Under the pieces are notes generated by a model. It did no database searches. It was given only the letters and a program-made list of their open reading frames with translations, and was not told where the DNA came from. From Eretmocerus hayati (taxonomy: Eukaryota; Arthropoda; Insecta; Hymenoptera; Aphelinidae), in contig CM056742.1 in NCBI GenBank assembly GCA_029851415.1, positions 11,015,736 to 11,079,735 of the forward strand: a DNA stretch of 64,000 nucleotides, given 5' to 3'. This document shows, one piece after another, positions 34,318-44,558 of the stretch. Position numbers and translations under genes: made by a program. Each line of letters begins with the position of its first letter. Positions within the stretch are counted from its first letter, which is position 1.

Positions 34318-35476
34318 ACAAAAAGAGCATCAGGTCTGTGGAACACGAATCTTGATGAAACTCTGGGAATCGTCTTGTTTTGGTGAAAAATAAAGCCCAT
34401 CCCATGATACAGCTTTGAAGATTAGCATTGTCAGTATAACTATATATGGGTGATTCCGCCGAAAGTGGGATTTTTAGGGGTCAAAATCGTCACCAGGAGT
34501 GATTTGAGTCAAAAAATTATTTCAGCCCCAGACGAGTTTCGGTGGGTTGTTGCAGTTGGTTTTACTTGTTTTAGCACAAAAAGAAAGTACCTAGAGCTAC
34601 ATAGCTCAAAATTGAAGTCAGACAAAGATATGTCGAGTTTAGGGGTCGCAGAGGGGGACGGAAAGGATATTTCGACTCTAAAATAATTCTCACGGTTCAA
34701 CAACTAATCGTAGACTCTTTTCCGCATAGATTTGATCCAATGCAATCAAATACTTTAAGAAAATGTTTCCTACAAAGCGATATAACGTTCGCAACAGGAG
34801 CACAACATGCATTAGGTGTTATTTGGGTATCTAGAAATCAACTTCATTGGTTAGAAAGGCTCAATAGACCATCGGGAATTTCGCCGACCTCATTAATGCT
34901 GTGTAAGCAGTTTCGGTGCAAATCCGAAATTCTTCAAAATGTCGGATGTACGTGCGCGAGCTAAGGGCTTTATTTGGATTCGCAAAGTGGTGGAATATGT
35001 TGTTTAAAGTATCACAAATTGAAGGGCATAGCTATATATGTCCATGGTTTTTTGACTCTGCATATGCGTCGCGATGAATTCAAAATTCGAAGTCGGGTTG
35101 CCTTCAGGGGACGAAAAGGACATTTCGACCCTCTACGAAGATCTAGAAAACACAGGGACGTCAGAATCGCCCCAAAAACTATTAACATGTTTGCGCACCA
35201 ATAGAATACACCACAAAAACTTCCTACAATGTACATTCCGACCCTTAGGAATTTGGGGTAGTTTGGAACACCGAAAATCCCACTTTCGGCAGAATCACTA
35301 TAATATGTATTATTTTAACATAAGTCTATATGGACAATACTAATCTCCATAGCTGTATCTTGGAATGGGAGGCCCATTGGACTTAACCTGATTAAAGATA
35401 CCCTTATTTTTCACCAAAACAAGATGATTGCCAGAGTTTTATCAAGATTCGTGTTCCACAGACTTGATGCTCTCCT
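34318..35476. mobile_element. MITE family A copy, interrupted by a second element
   Basis: The ends GAGCATCAGGTCTGTGGAAC and GTTCCACAGACTTGATGCTC are inverted, followed by family landmarks (CTTGTTTTGGTGAAAAATAA and complement; TTAGCATTG; GGAGGCCCATTGGACTTAAC) shared with 48837-49167. The core is split by the inner element at 34449-35298. Its right end abuts the broken receptor IR-6. Confidence 0.7.
34449..35298. mobile_element. Nested TIR element of about 850 bp
   Basis: Inverted ends GTGATTCCGCCGAAAGTGGG and CCCACTTTCGGCAGAATCAC lie inside the MITE at 34318-35476. No transposase frame. Superfamily not assigned because the duplication is unclear. Confidence 0.65.
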
Positions 35477-36604
35477 CGAAGAGTATTTTCTTCTCTAAAC
35501 TCATTCGTCATGGATCTTTCAATGAGCCGACCATCAATGCTCGAGCAATTCTTACAGTTGACCATATTTTTTGTCGAACCTCATGACTCGCAAAGATAAC
35601 AAAGAAGTTAGATTATAAATTATGACATTGTGAAGAGCGCGACGATCTTTTGAGAATTTAGCGAGATTATAAATTCTGGGGCTTTTTTCTGCAAGAACAC
35701 AAACCGAAATTCATCGAAGACAGTAGTGTGAACTGCATAAGACAACTTGATTTTTACGTCATCTATTCGAATCCTGCCATTTGTGATATGATCCTTCGAT
35801 GCGGAGTGGAAAAAAATGAAATAAAAATCTATGGGTTGCTGATGAGTCGCATCATACTTGAATGGTGCAGGTAGTATAATTGTATTTTGTTCCTTATCAA
35901 CTTCCGCGAAACGCTAAAAAGTTGTAAAATTGAGAGCTGTTACCAAAGATAAAATGAACGCATGATTGTTATTCGCAGGCCTGGTTTTTCGATTTTTCCG
36001 GGCAAGGATTTCCTGGATATCTATCAACCTGCATTTGCAAGGGATAACCATGTCAATCGTCTACTTCATTTGGAGGTATGTCGGTAGTATTTGACAGCCT
36101 ATCTTCAGTGTACTTATCTTGGAATGGATTGATGATGTGTGCAAGAACTTCAGAGCCAAGAGTCTCTATTTCGGTGACTCTTCTAATTCGTGTTTGATTG
36201 ACCCATTCCACTATAGTGAGGTCCAAAAAGTTATAAGACTAAGCAAATATCAAGATCATCTGGAGACTCTGTCCCCTTCCGTTGATCAAGAGTATGATGC
36301 ACTTTCCACGAACTCTTACACTGTATGTCATCATATGAAGAATTATCGATCTCAGTTCGAAAAGTACAACTTGCTCACCATGAATCTCAACTATGACAAC
36401 TTTTAATTTTGATTGATCTATTGCTAGGTCCCACAAGCCCCCAAATGGTCTCACTTCAGGAATTTCGTGGAGGACACCAAGATCGATCACAATACTTGAG
36501 AATTCGTAAGTCATTACTTCGACAATTTTGTAACCAAATGAACTGACACGAGGGACGACGTTCGGATCGCCAATCGTTCCCGAAATTTTTTCACTATTTA
36601 GCAC

Positions 36605-36864
36605 TACCTATTATATGATGAATCCGGAGTAGCTCCGTCGAATGTGCCTCCTGTCCAAAGATACAGGCACTGAGATTATCATAGGCCCATGTGGAAGAGT
36701 AATATAATATAGATATACTCACAATGCTAACGTTTTTGCTCGTAGCTATGAACAGGAGGCTCATTTGACGGAGTTACTCTGGATTCTTCATATTCTAGTT
36801 AGTACCAAACTGTAAAACTATTTTGGGGGTGATTGGCGACACAAATGTCGTGGGTCTCCCTTGT
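36605..36864. mobile_element. MITE family A, truncated copy
   Basis: Inverted inner arms (GTAGCTCCGTCGAATGTGCC and complement GGCTCATTTGACGGAGTTAC) and the right terminus CTCCCTTGT match the copy at 9681-10011. The left terminus is missing at the junction with receptor sequence. Confidence 0.65.
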
Positions 36865-36913
36865 GAGTGCATTTGATGATTCAAATATGAGTGATTCCAT
36901 GTGAGATAGAGCT

Positions 36914-38270
36914 AGGAAAAAGGGTCTTGTCTTAGTTCTTGTTTTCGTGGCTTTTCCATTCGATTTTATGGTACAAAACACGATCTTTTCACCACCCATG
37001 GGGCCCCACAGAAATTTTCTAGGTATGTGGCGCAAATATCAATTTATCCTTGTCAATAATTTCCAACGACATAATTTAGGTCTTTTTTCAATAAAATTTA
37101 CATTTCTCAAATCCATTTTGAGAGACAGAGATGCTGTTTGCGGCATTCGAAGGGTCTCGAATAAACCTATCGAAATCGTACTTGTAGAATTGATTTCGAG
37201 GTTGTAGGCGGCTTCAGTGGACAAGATAATGAAAACTGAAAAAATATCAATTTCTCGAAAAGCCATCTTCATTACTCCTTGAAAATATGATATTCGATGT
37301 AAAATGTTGTTTTCTTTCAGAAAAAAGTAGTCTCGAACATTTTTTTTCCGTGCTAAGGCCTATTTTTGCTATTTCCCGCAAATCTATTCTCTAGACGATC
37401 AAAAATCGTCTGTTTTCTGCGCATGCGCAGGAATTTGGATTCTGCAAACCGATCTCATTGAAAAGCCAAGAAAATTACTCTTAAAATGATCACTTGGCGA
37501 AGTCAATTCCATGCATTTGGACCAGAGCTAAGTACAACGTCGAAAACACCTCTAGATCTGAGAAAGTATAGCCGAGGTACCGGAGGCAGTGATGGAGTAA
37601 ACCCGCGCAGGATGGCGCACGCCTATGCTCCACATCTAAGCTGAGGGTTCATCTTCCATACGTTGCAGATCCGGTGCCAGTTAATAAAATTGACTTCGCA
37701 AAATGGTTATTCTGAAGGAAATTTCCTTGGCTTTTCAAGTTAGTTCCAGGAATCCAAATTCCTGCGCATGCGCAGAAAACACACGATTTTTAATCGCCTA
37801 GAATATAGAATTGCAGAACATACCGAAAAAAGGCCTTAGCACTCAAAAAATGTTCGGGACTACTTCTTCCGAAAAAACACAACATTTTACATCCCATATC
37901 GATTTTTCACGGAATAAACAAGATAGCTGTTTGAGAAATCAATATTTTTGAATTTATCATTCTCTTACCCACGGAAGCCACCCATAACCTCAAAATCAAT
38001 TCTACAAGATTGATTTCGATAGGTTTTTCCAAGACCTTCCGAATGCTGCAAATCGCGTCTCTGTATCTCTAAACGGATTCGAGGAATATGAATTCTATTG
38101 AGAGAAAGACCCAAATCTGTTGTTAGAGACAATCGAAACGGATAAATTAATGTGTCCCCCACATACCTGGAAAACTCTTATGGAGTCCCATGGAAAGTGA
38201 AAAGTTCATGTTTTGTACCATAGAATCGAATGGAGAAGAAGAAAATAATCTGGGACATGACCCTTTTTCG
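36914..38270. mobile_element. Long palindromic element (about 1.36 kb) inside IR-6
   Basis: Arms of about 570 bp run from AAAAAGGGTCTTG on the left to ATGACCCTTTTTC on the right. Matched anchors are TTCGATTTTATGGTACAAAA with TTTTGTACCATAGAATCGAA and TGCGCATGCGCAGGAATTTG with CAAATTCCTGCGCATGCGCA. The spacer is about 37510-37690. No transposase is recognised. Frames within it follow from arm symmetry and are not considered genes. Confidence 0.8.
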
Positions 38271-38557
38271 TAGGTCTGTTTCGCGTGGAATAACTTATAT
38301 GACAGTCACCTGATACGTCGACGAATTACTTTTCATGAATTGATTATTCGTTGCAAAGATGGATCGCCGCATAGGCCAAGATACTTACATTCCACCATTG
38401 TGAGTATCAAAATGAAGTAGAACAGTTTTTTCGACTCCATGTTGAGGCTTTGATCTCTCTCTAGGTACTGAGAACTATACATATTCCTAACTAACGCATT
38501 TATTGGTCACGTCACGCCAATGCGATGTGATGAGTGACTGTCATGGGTATTAAGGCC

Positions 38558-38834
38558 TGTGGGGTACATAATACCTCACATGCGCAATAGATGGATGACA
38601 GATCCAGCTCCTTTCCCGCAATCGACGGCTCAAGACCTCGATTAGTATATAAGAGCGCATAAGTGCTTAATCGCCAAGCGTCCAGGGCACCACCTGCAAC
38701 ACCAGCCCTGCTGATGAGTCCGGTTACGATGAACCAGGTTGCAGGTGGGGGACGAAACGCATAAAGAGCCTTCTGCTCAAAGCGCGTTGAGTCATTTCAT
38801 CTAGTAGTGGATAAGCCATCAGCTTATTCCTACA
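38558..38834 (+). repeat. 5' LTR of retrozyme
   Basis: TG...CA termini, 277 bp. TATATAAG at 38646-38653 lies about 29 bp upstream of the ribozyme cleavage position, so transcription may start near that position. Contains the intact hammerhead core. Confidence 0.85.
38678..38760 (+). ncRNA. Hammerhead ribozyme, type III topology, core intact
   Basis: Order on the + strand: GCG (helix III), UC with predicted cleavage after C 38682, CAGGGC (helix I), a 16-nt loop, GCCCUG (helix I), CUGAUGA (38711-38717), GUCC (helix II), a long loop, GGAC, GAAA (38754-38757), CGC (helix III). All invariant core nucleotides, the A15.1-U16.1 pair and H17=C are present. Helix III has three bp plus A-U and is open-ended, giving type III topology. 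The helix I loop CCACCUGCAAC is exactly complementary to GUUGCAGGUGG in the helix II loop, which could form a strong loop-loop contact. The expected action is self-cleavage, and possibly religation, of the element transcript. Confidence 0.92.
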
Positions 38835-38853
38835 TTGGTAACCCGCGACGTGA
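38835..38853 (+). other. Primer-binding-like site
   Basis: TTGGTAACCCGCGACGTG follows the LTR directly. The TGG start is what a tRNA 3' CCA end would pair with. Which tRNA would serve is not determined. Confidence 0.55.
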
Positions 38854-39149
38854 TTGAAACGCAACTTTCATGGAGTCAGATCAGTCTGAAGCATATACTC
38901 ATTACGAGTACGCTCAGTAAAAGCCTTTCCATTTACATTTGATCACTTGCTAAGCGCCGTTGTACCGCGACACGCAGTAGTAACCTAGAGGCATTGCGAC
39001 TTCGGTTCTGCTGCGGCGCGAGTCGCGGAATGCGATGTCACGATGCATTCGCTCTCGGCATTTGCAGCTATAATGCGGTGTCATGTATATTGAGTGATAA
39101 GTGCAAAATTAATAATTGTAAAATCATTCCTTGAACGCTATGGCTCTGA

Positions 39150-39162
39150 AGCTGGGGGAGTG
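39150..39162 (+). other. Polypurine tract (interrupted)
   Basis: AGCTGGGGGAGTG would lie next to the 3' LTR in the empty site (GGGGGAGTG followed by GC and then TGTGGGG). The inserted DNA transposon now separates it from that LTR. Confidence 0.6.
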
Positions 39163-40684
39163 CAGGGTGTCTAGCGAAATCCTATCGAGAATTTCCAGGT
39201 TTTTTCCAGGTTTTCCAGGTCCCAAAACATGATTTTTCCAGGTTCATTTTTGGAAAGAAAAAACTGCCTGTACTCGATTACAGTTCTTGAGATCAAAATG
39301 TATTGTGTCAAAATAATATATGACTGTACATAGCTGTACATAAGAAGTATACATTTATAATGCAATTTAAAATTTTCCTCGTTCACTCGCGCATGACTGA
39401 TCTTATCCAGACGCAAGAACCTCGTTTCTTGTACGTTATTCTTCTCATCATCGGAATCTTGTCATTTATCAGGAATAAATTAATTCGACAAAATGGGAGA
39501 TATTGAATGAATCCCCATGGCATATTTCGACCCAATGTTCGGAACAAATTTTTGAATCAAATTGGAGTGATCAAATATTTCAACACCATATTATATTTAT
39601 ATATTTGCGTCTGAACTGAAAAGTTATACACTGGTAAAAATCGATTCTGTTCCACGAGATCAATATCATTCTTCATCATCTTCGTCATCAACATGCAAAA
39701 CCCGCATCATTTTCGAGTAACACGCCGTGATATACGTCCGAAACTACCGTTGCCATATGCTACAAGGCCAGTATCTTAGAAATGACGCATTCCTGAGAAA
39801 AAAACATCGAGATACAAATCGGAACTTTCTCAAAAGGAGTAACAAAAGAGTATTCTTGTAAAATTTAGATTGAGCGCATCATTTTCGAGTTACACGCCAA
39901 GGTAGGTTCGAAACTACCGTTCCACATCTTGCAAGGCCAGTATCTCAGAAATGACGCATTCATGAGGAAAAACACTCGAATACGAATTGAAAGATCTTGA
40001 GAAGATAAACGAAAAAGTATTCCTATAAACTTTCGATTAAGCGCATTGTTTTTGAGTTTTTGGCGAAAAATCGTCATTTTACCCCCTTTTCAACAGAAAT
40101 CGACATTTTACCCCCAAATTTTCCAATTTTGAACAGACCTAGAATGCCCACCTCAACGCTATTTCAATCTACGCTGAAAAAGCTTTCAAATAAACATATG
40201 TTGGGCACTGAAGCACGACGGACATATACGACCTCAAAATTAATTATTTAAAAAATTCATAGCTCCGGTTTGAACAAACGCACAATGCCCACCTAGGGCG
40301 GGAAATTTTTAGGAAAATACCCTCTACACATTGGTTTAGTCACCTCGCTGGAGCCCAACGAACCAACGAAAGGTCCACCGGAGACCAGAATATTCGGCCG
40401 TTCAGGCGGCGAACGGCCGTGGCTAAGTTGTTGCTGTCTTTCGATGCGTTTGAACGATCGATCAAAATCACGCGGGGGATCAGATTTTTGATGCTTTTAT
40501 TCTCAATTGCAGAGTAGACCGTTCGCCGTTTATTCAAAATTCCAGGTTTTGCGTCCGAATCTTAGAAATTCTAGGTTTTTGTGCTCAGAATGAGCGTATT
40601 TCCAGGTTTTCCAGGTACTAAATTTTTTTCCAGGTTTTTTCCAGGTTTTCCAGGTTTTCCAGGTTCGCTAGACACCCTGGAGTG
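39158..40684. mobile_element. hAT-like non-autonomous DNA transposon inside retrozyme
   Basis: The element is 39163-40679 with inverted ends CAGGGTGTCTAGCGAA and TTCGCTAGACACCCTG. The flanking repeat is GAGTG (39158-39162 and 40680-40684), five bases rather than the eight usual for hAT. Subterminal regions hold many CCAGGTTTT repeats in both arms. The interior has two direct copies of a block of about 180 bp (ATCATTTTCGAGT...AAGGCCAGTATCT) at about 39699 and 39875. No transposase frame. Confidence 0.82.
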
Positions 40685-40686
40685 GC

Positions 40687-40962
40687 TGTGGGGTACATAA
40701 TACCTCACATGCGCAATAGATGGATGACAGATCCAGCTCCTTTCCCGCAATCGACGGCTCAAGACCTCGATTAGTATATAAGAGCGCATAAGTGCTTCAT
40801 CGCCAAGCGCCCAGGGCACCGCTTGCAACACCAGCCCTGCTGATGAGTCCGGTTACGATGAACCAGGTTGCAGGTGGGGGACGAAACGCATAAGAGCCTT
40901 CTGCTCAAAGCGTGTAGAGTCATTTCATTTAGTAGTGGGTAAGCCATCAGCTTATTCCTACA
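40687..40962 (+). repeat. 3' LTR of retrozyme
   Basis: TG...CA termini, 276 bp, about ten differences from the 5' LTR, so the insertion is not recent. Contains the second hammerhead. Confidence 0.85.
40807..40889 (+). ncRNA. Hammerhead ribozyme with mutated cleavage site
   Basis: Same layout as the 5' LTR copy: CAGGGC/GCCCUG helix I, CUGAUGA at 40840-40846, GUCC/GGAC, GAAA at 40883-40886, CGC. The nucleotide at 40810 is C instead of U (GCC in place of GUC), removing the A15.1-U16.1 pair and violating the NUH rule, so cleavage should be abolished. The helix I loop also changed (CCGCUUGCAAC), weakening the loop complementarity. Confidence 0.85.
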
Positions 40963-40966
40963 GGCC

Positions 40967-41678
40967 AGTCCGGAGCCCCCGCAGCACCGCAACCAGACAC
41001 GCACCGGTGTACTTTCACATTGCCCTTGCATGCAATGATTCTGAGGGCAGTATTATTGTATATACGCTTTCATTGGTATTGAATGTGTTACTCAGATGGT
41101 AGGCCACCTGTAAAATCTCATAATACGATACCATGCAAAGTTTCTCATGGCATTTCGTTCATGAGGTATCGAGAAATACTTGGAGGCAATTTTTTGGTGG
41201 GACAGAGCGCATCCTTGCTTCTTCCGATTCATTCCCCAATAACAGAACAGTTTTGGCCAATATCGGATAGTAGGCCTCCGGTGGATTGAAATTTCTTATC
41301 GAATAAGCTCTTCCACGCCAAAAAATTCTGAATCTAGCTCGCGAAAAACTTGGAACGGTGAGAGCATCGACCAGGTTACCTAGCCCAGGATAACGGAAGA
41401 ATTGACGGGTGTGGAACAACATTCGATGGGAAATATTATGGTGTTTCACATGCCATATCTCGATTGGGTCGGGAATGTGAGGTTGAAATACTATGGGACA
41501 GGAATTGGTTCATAATCTCCCATCGCACATGCAGTGCGATCAAAACGCCATCTATCAGCCAAAACATCTGGATCCTCTCCGGAGTACCTCAAAGCCAATC
41601 CGTAGTCCCCGCAGAACCGCAACCAGACCCGCACCGGAGTACATTCAGGTTTTCCAACAATATCTGATTTTTAGATAA
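40967..41678. repeat. Direct-repeat remnants around the retrozyme
   Basis: CCGCAGCACCGCAACCAGAC at about 40979 recurs as CCGCAGAACCGCAACCAGAC at about 41611, and GCCAGTCCG at 40964 has its complement CGGACTGGC at about 41982. The retrozyme therefore landed in an older repeat, itself inside the IR-6 upstream region. No gene recognised. Confidence 0.5.
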
Positions 41679-41894
41679 TTGCAAACACTTTTCGGACCAA
41701 ATCATTGAGTTGGCGCGCTTCCAGATACAGTTTCCAATCGTTTACGCTTTTTCGCGTCTCAAAACTCGTGGTATATTTTGCAAGATTTGAAAAAGGCAAT
41801 CTTGAGCTGTCGGAGACGCAACAAAGCTCAAATGATTGGAAATTGTATCTGGAAGCGCGCCAACTCAATGATTTGGTCCGAAAAGTGTTTGCAA
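41679..41894. mobile_element. MITE family B, short copy
   Basis: A 216-bp palindrome has ends TTGCAAACACTTTTCGGACC and GGTCCGAAAAGTGTTTGCAA, continuing through CATTGAGTTGGCGCGCTTCC and complement. Related ends occur at 56492 and 57882. Confidence 0.8.
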
Positions 41895-41989
41895 CGACTT
41901 AAGAATTAAATATTGTTTGAATTACGCTATGCGAATCACCGTGGCGCCATCTATAGACTAGTATAATTAGTATAAGCAGTACGGACTGG

Positions 41990-43900
41990 CTTTAAGAGGT
42001 ATCCGTAGTCAAAACAACTCGTTAATGTCATAACTCTATGATCGGACAATAAAATAATGTTAAATAGGCATACATAAGAGATCAAGTCTGTGATAATACA
42101 AACGGATATGTCCTGATTTTACTCTTGTCTAATCAAGTCTTTGATAAATGACAATAATAGCAAATATTATTTTTCGACTCTGGAAAACACGTTTTCCGAA
42201 AGAGGAGCTCATCTCTACACAGGTTCCTACACAGAAACTTAGAGAATGATAAACAAGAAGTAGTGAATTGGGAACTTTGATATTCATGGTTATTATCATC
42301 GTGAAACGAGAGCTGACAGTCTCCCGTACCACATTTTGCTGGATGACAACAGAATAAGACTGGTAAATATCGATTAAAATAAATGAGAACTAGAAACTCT
42401 TCACGCGCGCAAGCGCGCTGACTATTACAACTCATTACACAGTGATTATTTTTTATAAAACAGGATCAGTTTCTTCATTTTAACTTGTGATGCCCGATGA
42501 TACATGATTTGAGGGTACAGACTTCTTATTTTGATTTGCAGCTCGAAATTTTGATAAGTTATACGAGTTTATTCGTTTGGGCAATTTACTGAGTTTGCGA
42601 CTCTCAAACCTCTTGCTTTTACTCAAATAAAAAAAGGGAATGAAACCTGAGCATCCCATTCGATAATCTTAATCAAAACTGAGTAAATTATTTCATCAGG
42701 TCGTATTCGCGCAGATGATATGCACTCATTGCCTGCAGATGATCAAATTTTCAACCCCCCCCCCCCCAGATATTTACTCAAGTAAAATCATAGGTAACAT
42801 ATTTCGATGAATATAATGGCGATGTTAACAAAACTGGAAGAAGTGTCGCGACCTACAGAACATCGTTTTTATTGAGATCTTCGCAATATGGGAAGCATTT
42901 GATTGAGTATCCATCAGCAAAATTTATTTCATAGAGATTAATAGTATCGTTTAGTTCTAGTCGCGTTTCGTTAACCTGTGTGTGATTTTAGAGCGACGCA
43001 AATGGGGATTTGAAAACTCGAATATTTCTGAAAGTAGCTTAATTTTTCATTACTATTGCGAGTATAAATATTCTTCAGCCGATTCAGGCAGAGGATCGGG
43101 AGAAACTCGGGAATAATCATCGAAAGTATTCTCATCGTTTACTTCTTAGTCTCGAAAATAAAGAGCATTAAATGCATTGGATAAGATGGTTCTGTACGAT
43201 AGCAGATTCTCAATATTTCACTCATTTCAGGCGGGGCGAGATTCATTAGAAGAATAATTCTCTGAATCATCTGCTTTGTTTTCCTTCAGACCCATGGATA
43301 TGATAGAATTTTCTCAAAGGATTGATCGTTACCGATCAATCAACTCGCAAGACGAACTATCCTTTTACACTTATACGAGTCGATTTCCGATTCCAACCAG
43401 CACTCAAACTGAACCTCAAATTTTTCTCATCATAACAATAACATCAAATTCATATTCAAAATATAAACAAATAGTCACGCACAGCTATACTCATACCGAT
43501 CTTCGCACAAAAATGAGATATCGAAAAATTCGAGATACGCCAACTTCTCGATAGCCTGCGGATTAATAGGAGGGATGAGTTAGTCATGAGCTTGAGAGTG
43601 TTGAAGTCCTTGCATGTGCTCAGTGGACTCCCTGACCGACTGATCGCAGTAGCACGATATCCTCGGTTCCTACGAATAGCTTGACGTTTCCTGTCCAACA
43701 CAAAGGTGAGGACATTTCTGTTGGAAAGCGCATCTACCCACGCACCTCGTACAATTACGATCACATCACGGTCTTATCACGAAGAAAAACAGTCCCACCA
43801 GAAACTTGCACATCTCAAACCTTGAATGGAAACCAGCACATACTCTAAATTATTACATTCCAGAATCTCATGGTTGGACGAGGTCTTGCCATATTTTCTG
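41990..43900. repeat. Duplicated 5' flank of an ionotropic receptor
   Basis: From GTCAAAACAACTCGTTAATG (about 42010) through CACGATATCCTCGGTTCCTA (about 43652) the sequence is collinear with 62092-62830 upstream of the receptor at 59.6-62.0 kb. It is the displaced promoter side of IR-6, pushed away by the retrozyme region. No coding sequence supported. Confidence 0.65.
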
Positions 43901-44099
43901 CCATCATTTGCTGAATGGTAACAATGATAACCACGATGGTGATGGATCGACAGTCGATATTGTGTGAATGATGATCCATTATTGGAGAATGATAACGATC
44001 ATTCAATTCGGATGTTGAATGATGTATGGGGGAGATAGTTAAGAATGATGATGCGTGTCAATGTATGATATAATTGGTGACACCGTAATTCTGTTACAG

Positions 44100-44403
44100 A
44101 GCTGGAACGACAGACGATGAACTCAAGAAGCTTGCTTCAGATTCATTGAGTAAGGTTTGCGATCTCGAGGAATTCATGAATAAAGCTACAAGCGGCTTAC
44201 CTCTTCCTTGTGAAGAGGTCCATTCTGCCGGGACTGTAGCTGTACTCGTGCAATCCATAGGAGATTTGAGACAGCCCAATGACACTGCAGCAAGACTCCT
44301 GGGGTGTTGCCAGATAGTGGATTTGGAAGAGTGGTCAGATTATTTAAACGATATCCTAGGGTGGGCTACGAGAACCATCAAGTCAATAGTTCAGAATGCA
44401 TAG
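44100..44403 (+). pseudogene. Coding-like exon, family not recognised
   Basis: An acceptor-like TTCTGTTACAG ends at 44099. The frame from 44101 reads AGTTDDELKKLASDSLSKV, then LEEFMNKATSGLPLP and LLGCCQIVDLEEWSDYLNDI, to TAG at 44401. After that TAG the same frame stays open and protein-like (EVGITNLTTEKLMALHEAET) until 44516. Composition is that of an alpha-helical protein. It may be a decayed host gene exon or one with a missed donor. I do not recognise the domain. Confidence 0.4.
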
Positions 44404-44558
44404 GAGGTTGGCATTACAAACTTGACGACAGAAAAGTTAATGGCCCTACACGAAGCAGAAACCATCATAAATACAATCTTCACCAGCATAAGAAGCAATG
44501 TGACCGCAATACAATAATCCGACTGAAGAAAGAGAACAGACTTCAGAAGATTAGTTGG

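Larger units (their letters stand above)
35480..38440 (-). pseudogene. Ionotropic receptor split by repeats and 3'-deleted (IR-6)
   Basis: The 5' piece (38440 to about 38300) reads MESKKLFYFILILTMVEC, then loses frame through a 1-bp deletion relative to the receptor at 61958. The conserved upstream box is present at about 38490-38515. Repeats occupy about 36605-38300. Receptor sequence resumes at about 36600 (FSSIVIDLGVLHEIPEVRPF; VRGKCIILLINGRGQSL) with frame breaks at about 36239. It runs through a degenerate M1/pore region and stops at about 35480 against a MITE. The second ligand-binding lobe and tail are missing. Confidence 0.88.
38554..40966 (+). mobile_element. LTR retrozyme-like element with hammerhead ribozymes
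   Basis: A 4-bp duplication GGCC (38554-38557 and 40963-40966) flanks two direct LTRs (38558-38834 and 40687-40962). The LTRs begin TGTGGGGTAC, end TTCCTACA and are roughly 96% alike by eye. After the first LTR comes a primer-binding-like TTGGTAACCCGCGACGTG. Before the second comes a polypurine tract GAAGCTGGGGGAGTG. The internal region is only about 330 bp and has no coding frame, apart from a later transposon insertion. Each LTR carries a TATA-like TATATAAG and a hammerhead core. This is the layout of plant retrozymes: non-autonomous LTR elements whose RNA is cut by its own ribozymes and circularised. Retrotransposition would need proteins from another element. The orientation is set by the order of LTR, PBS and PPT. 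Confidence 0.87.

Noticed and set aside
37039..37272. Open frame in the left arm of the 36.9-38.3 kb palindrome
   Set aside because: Not kept in the other arm and has no family character.
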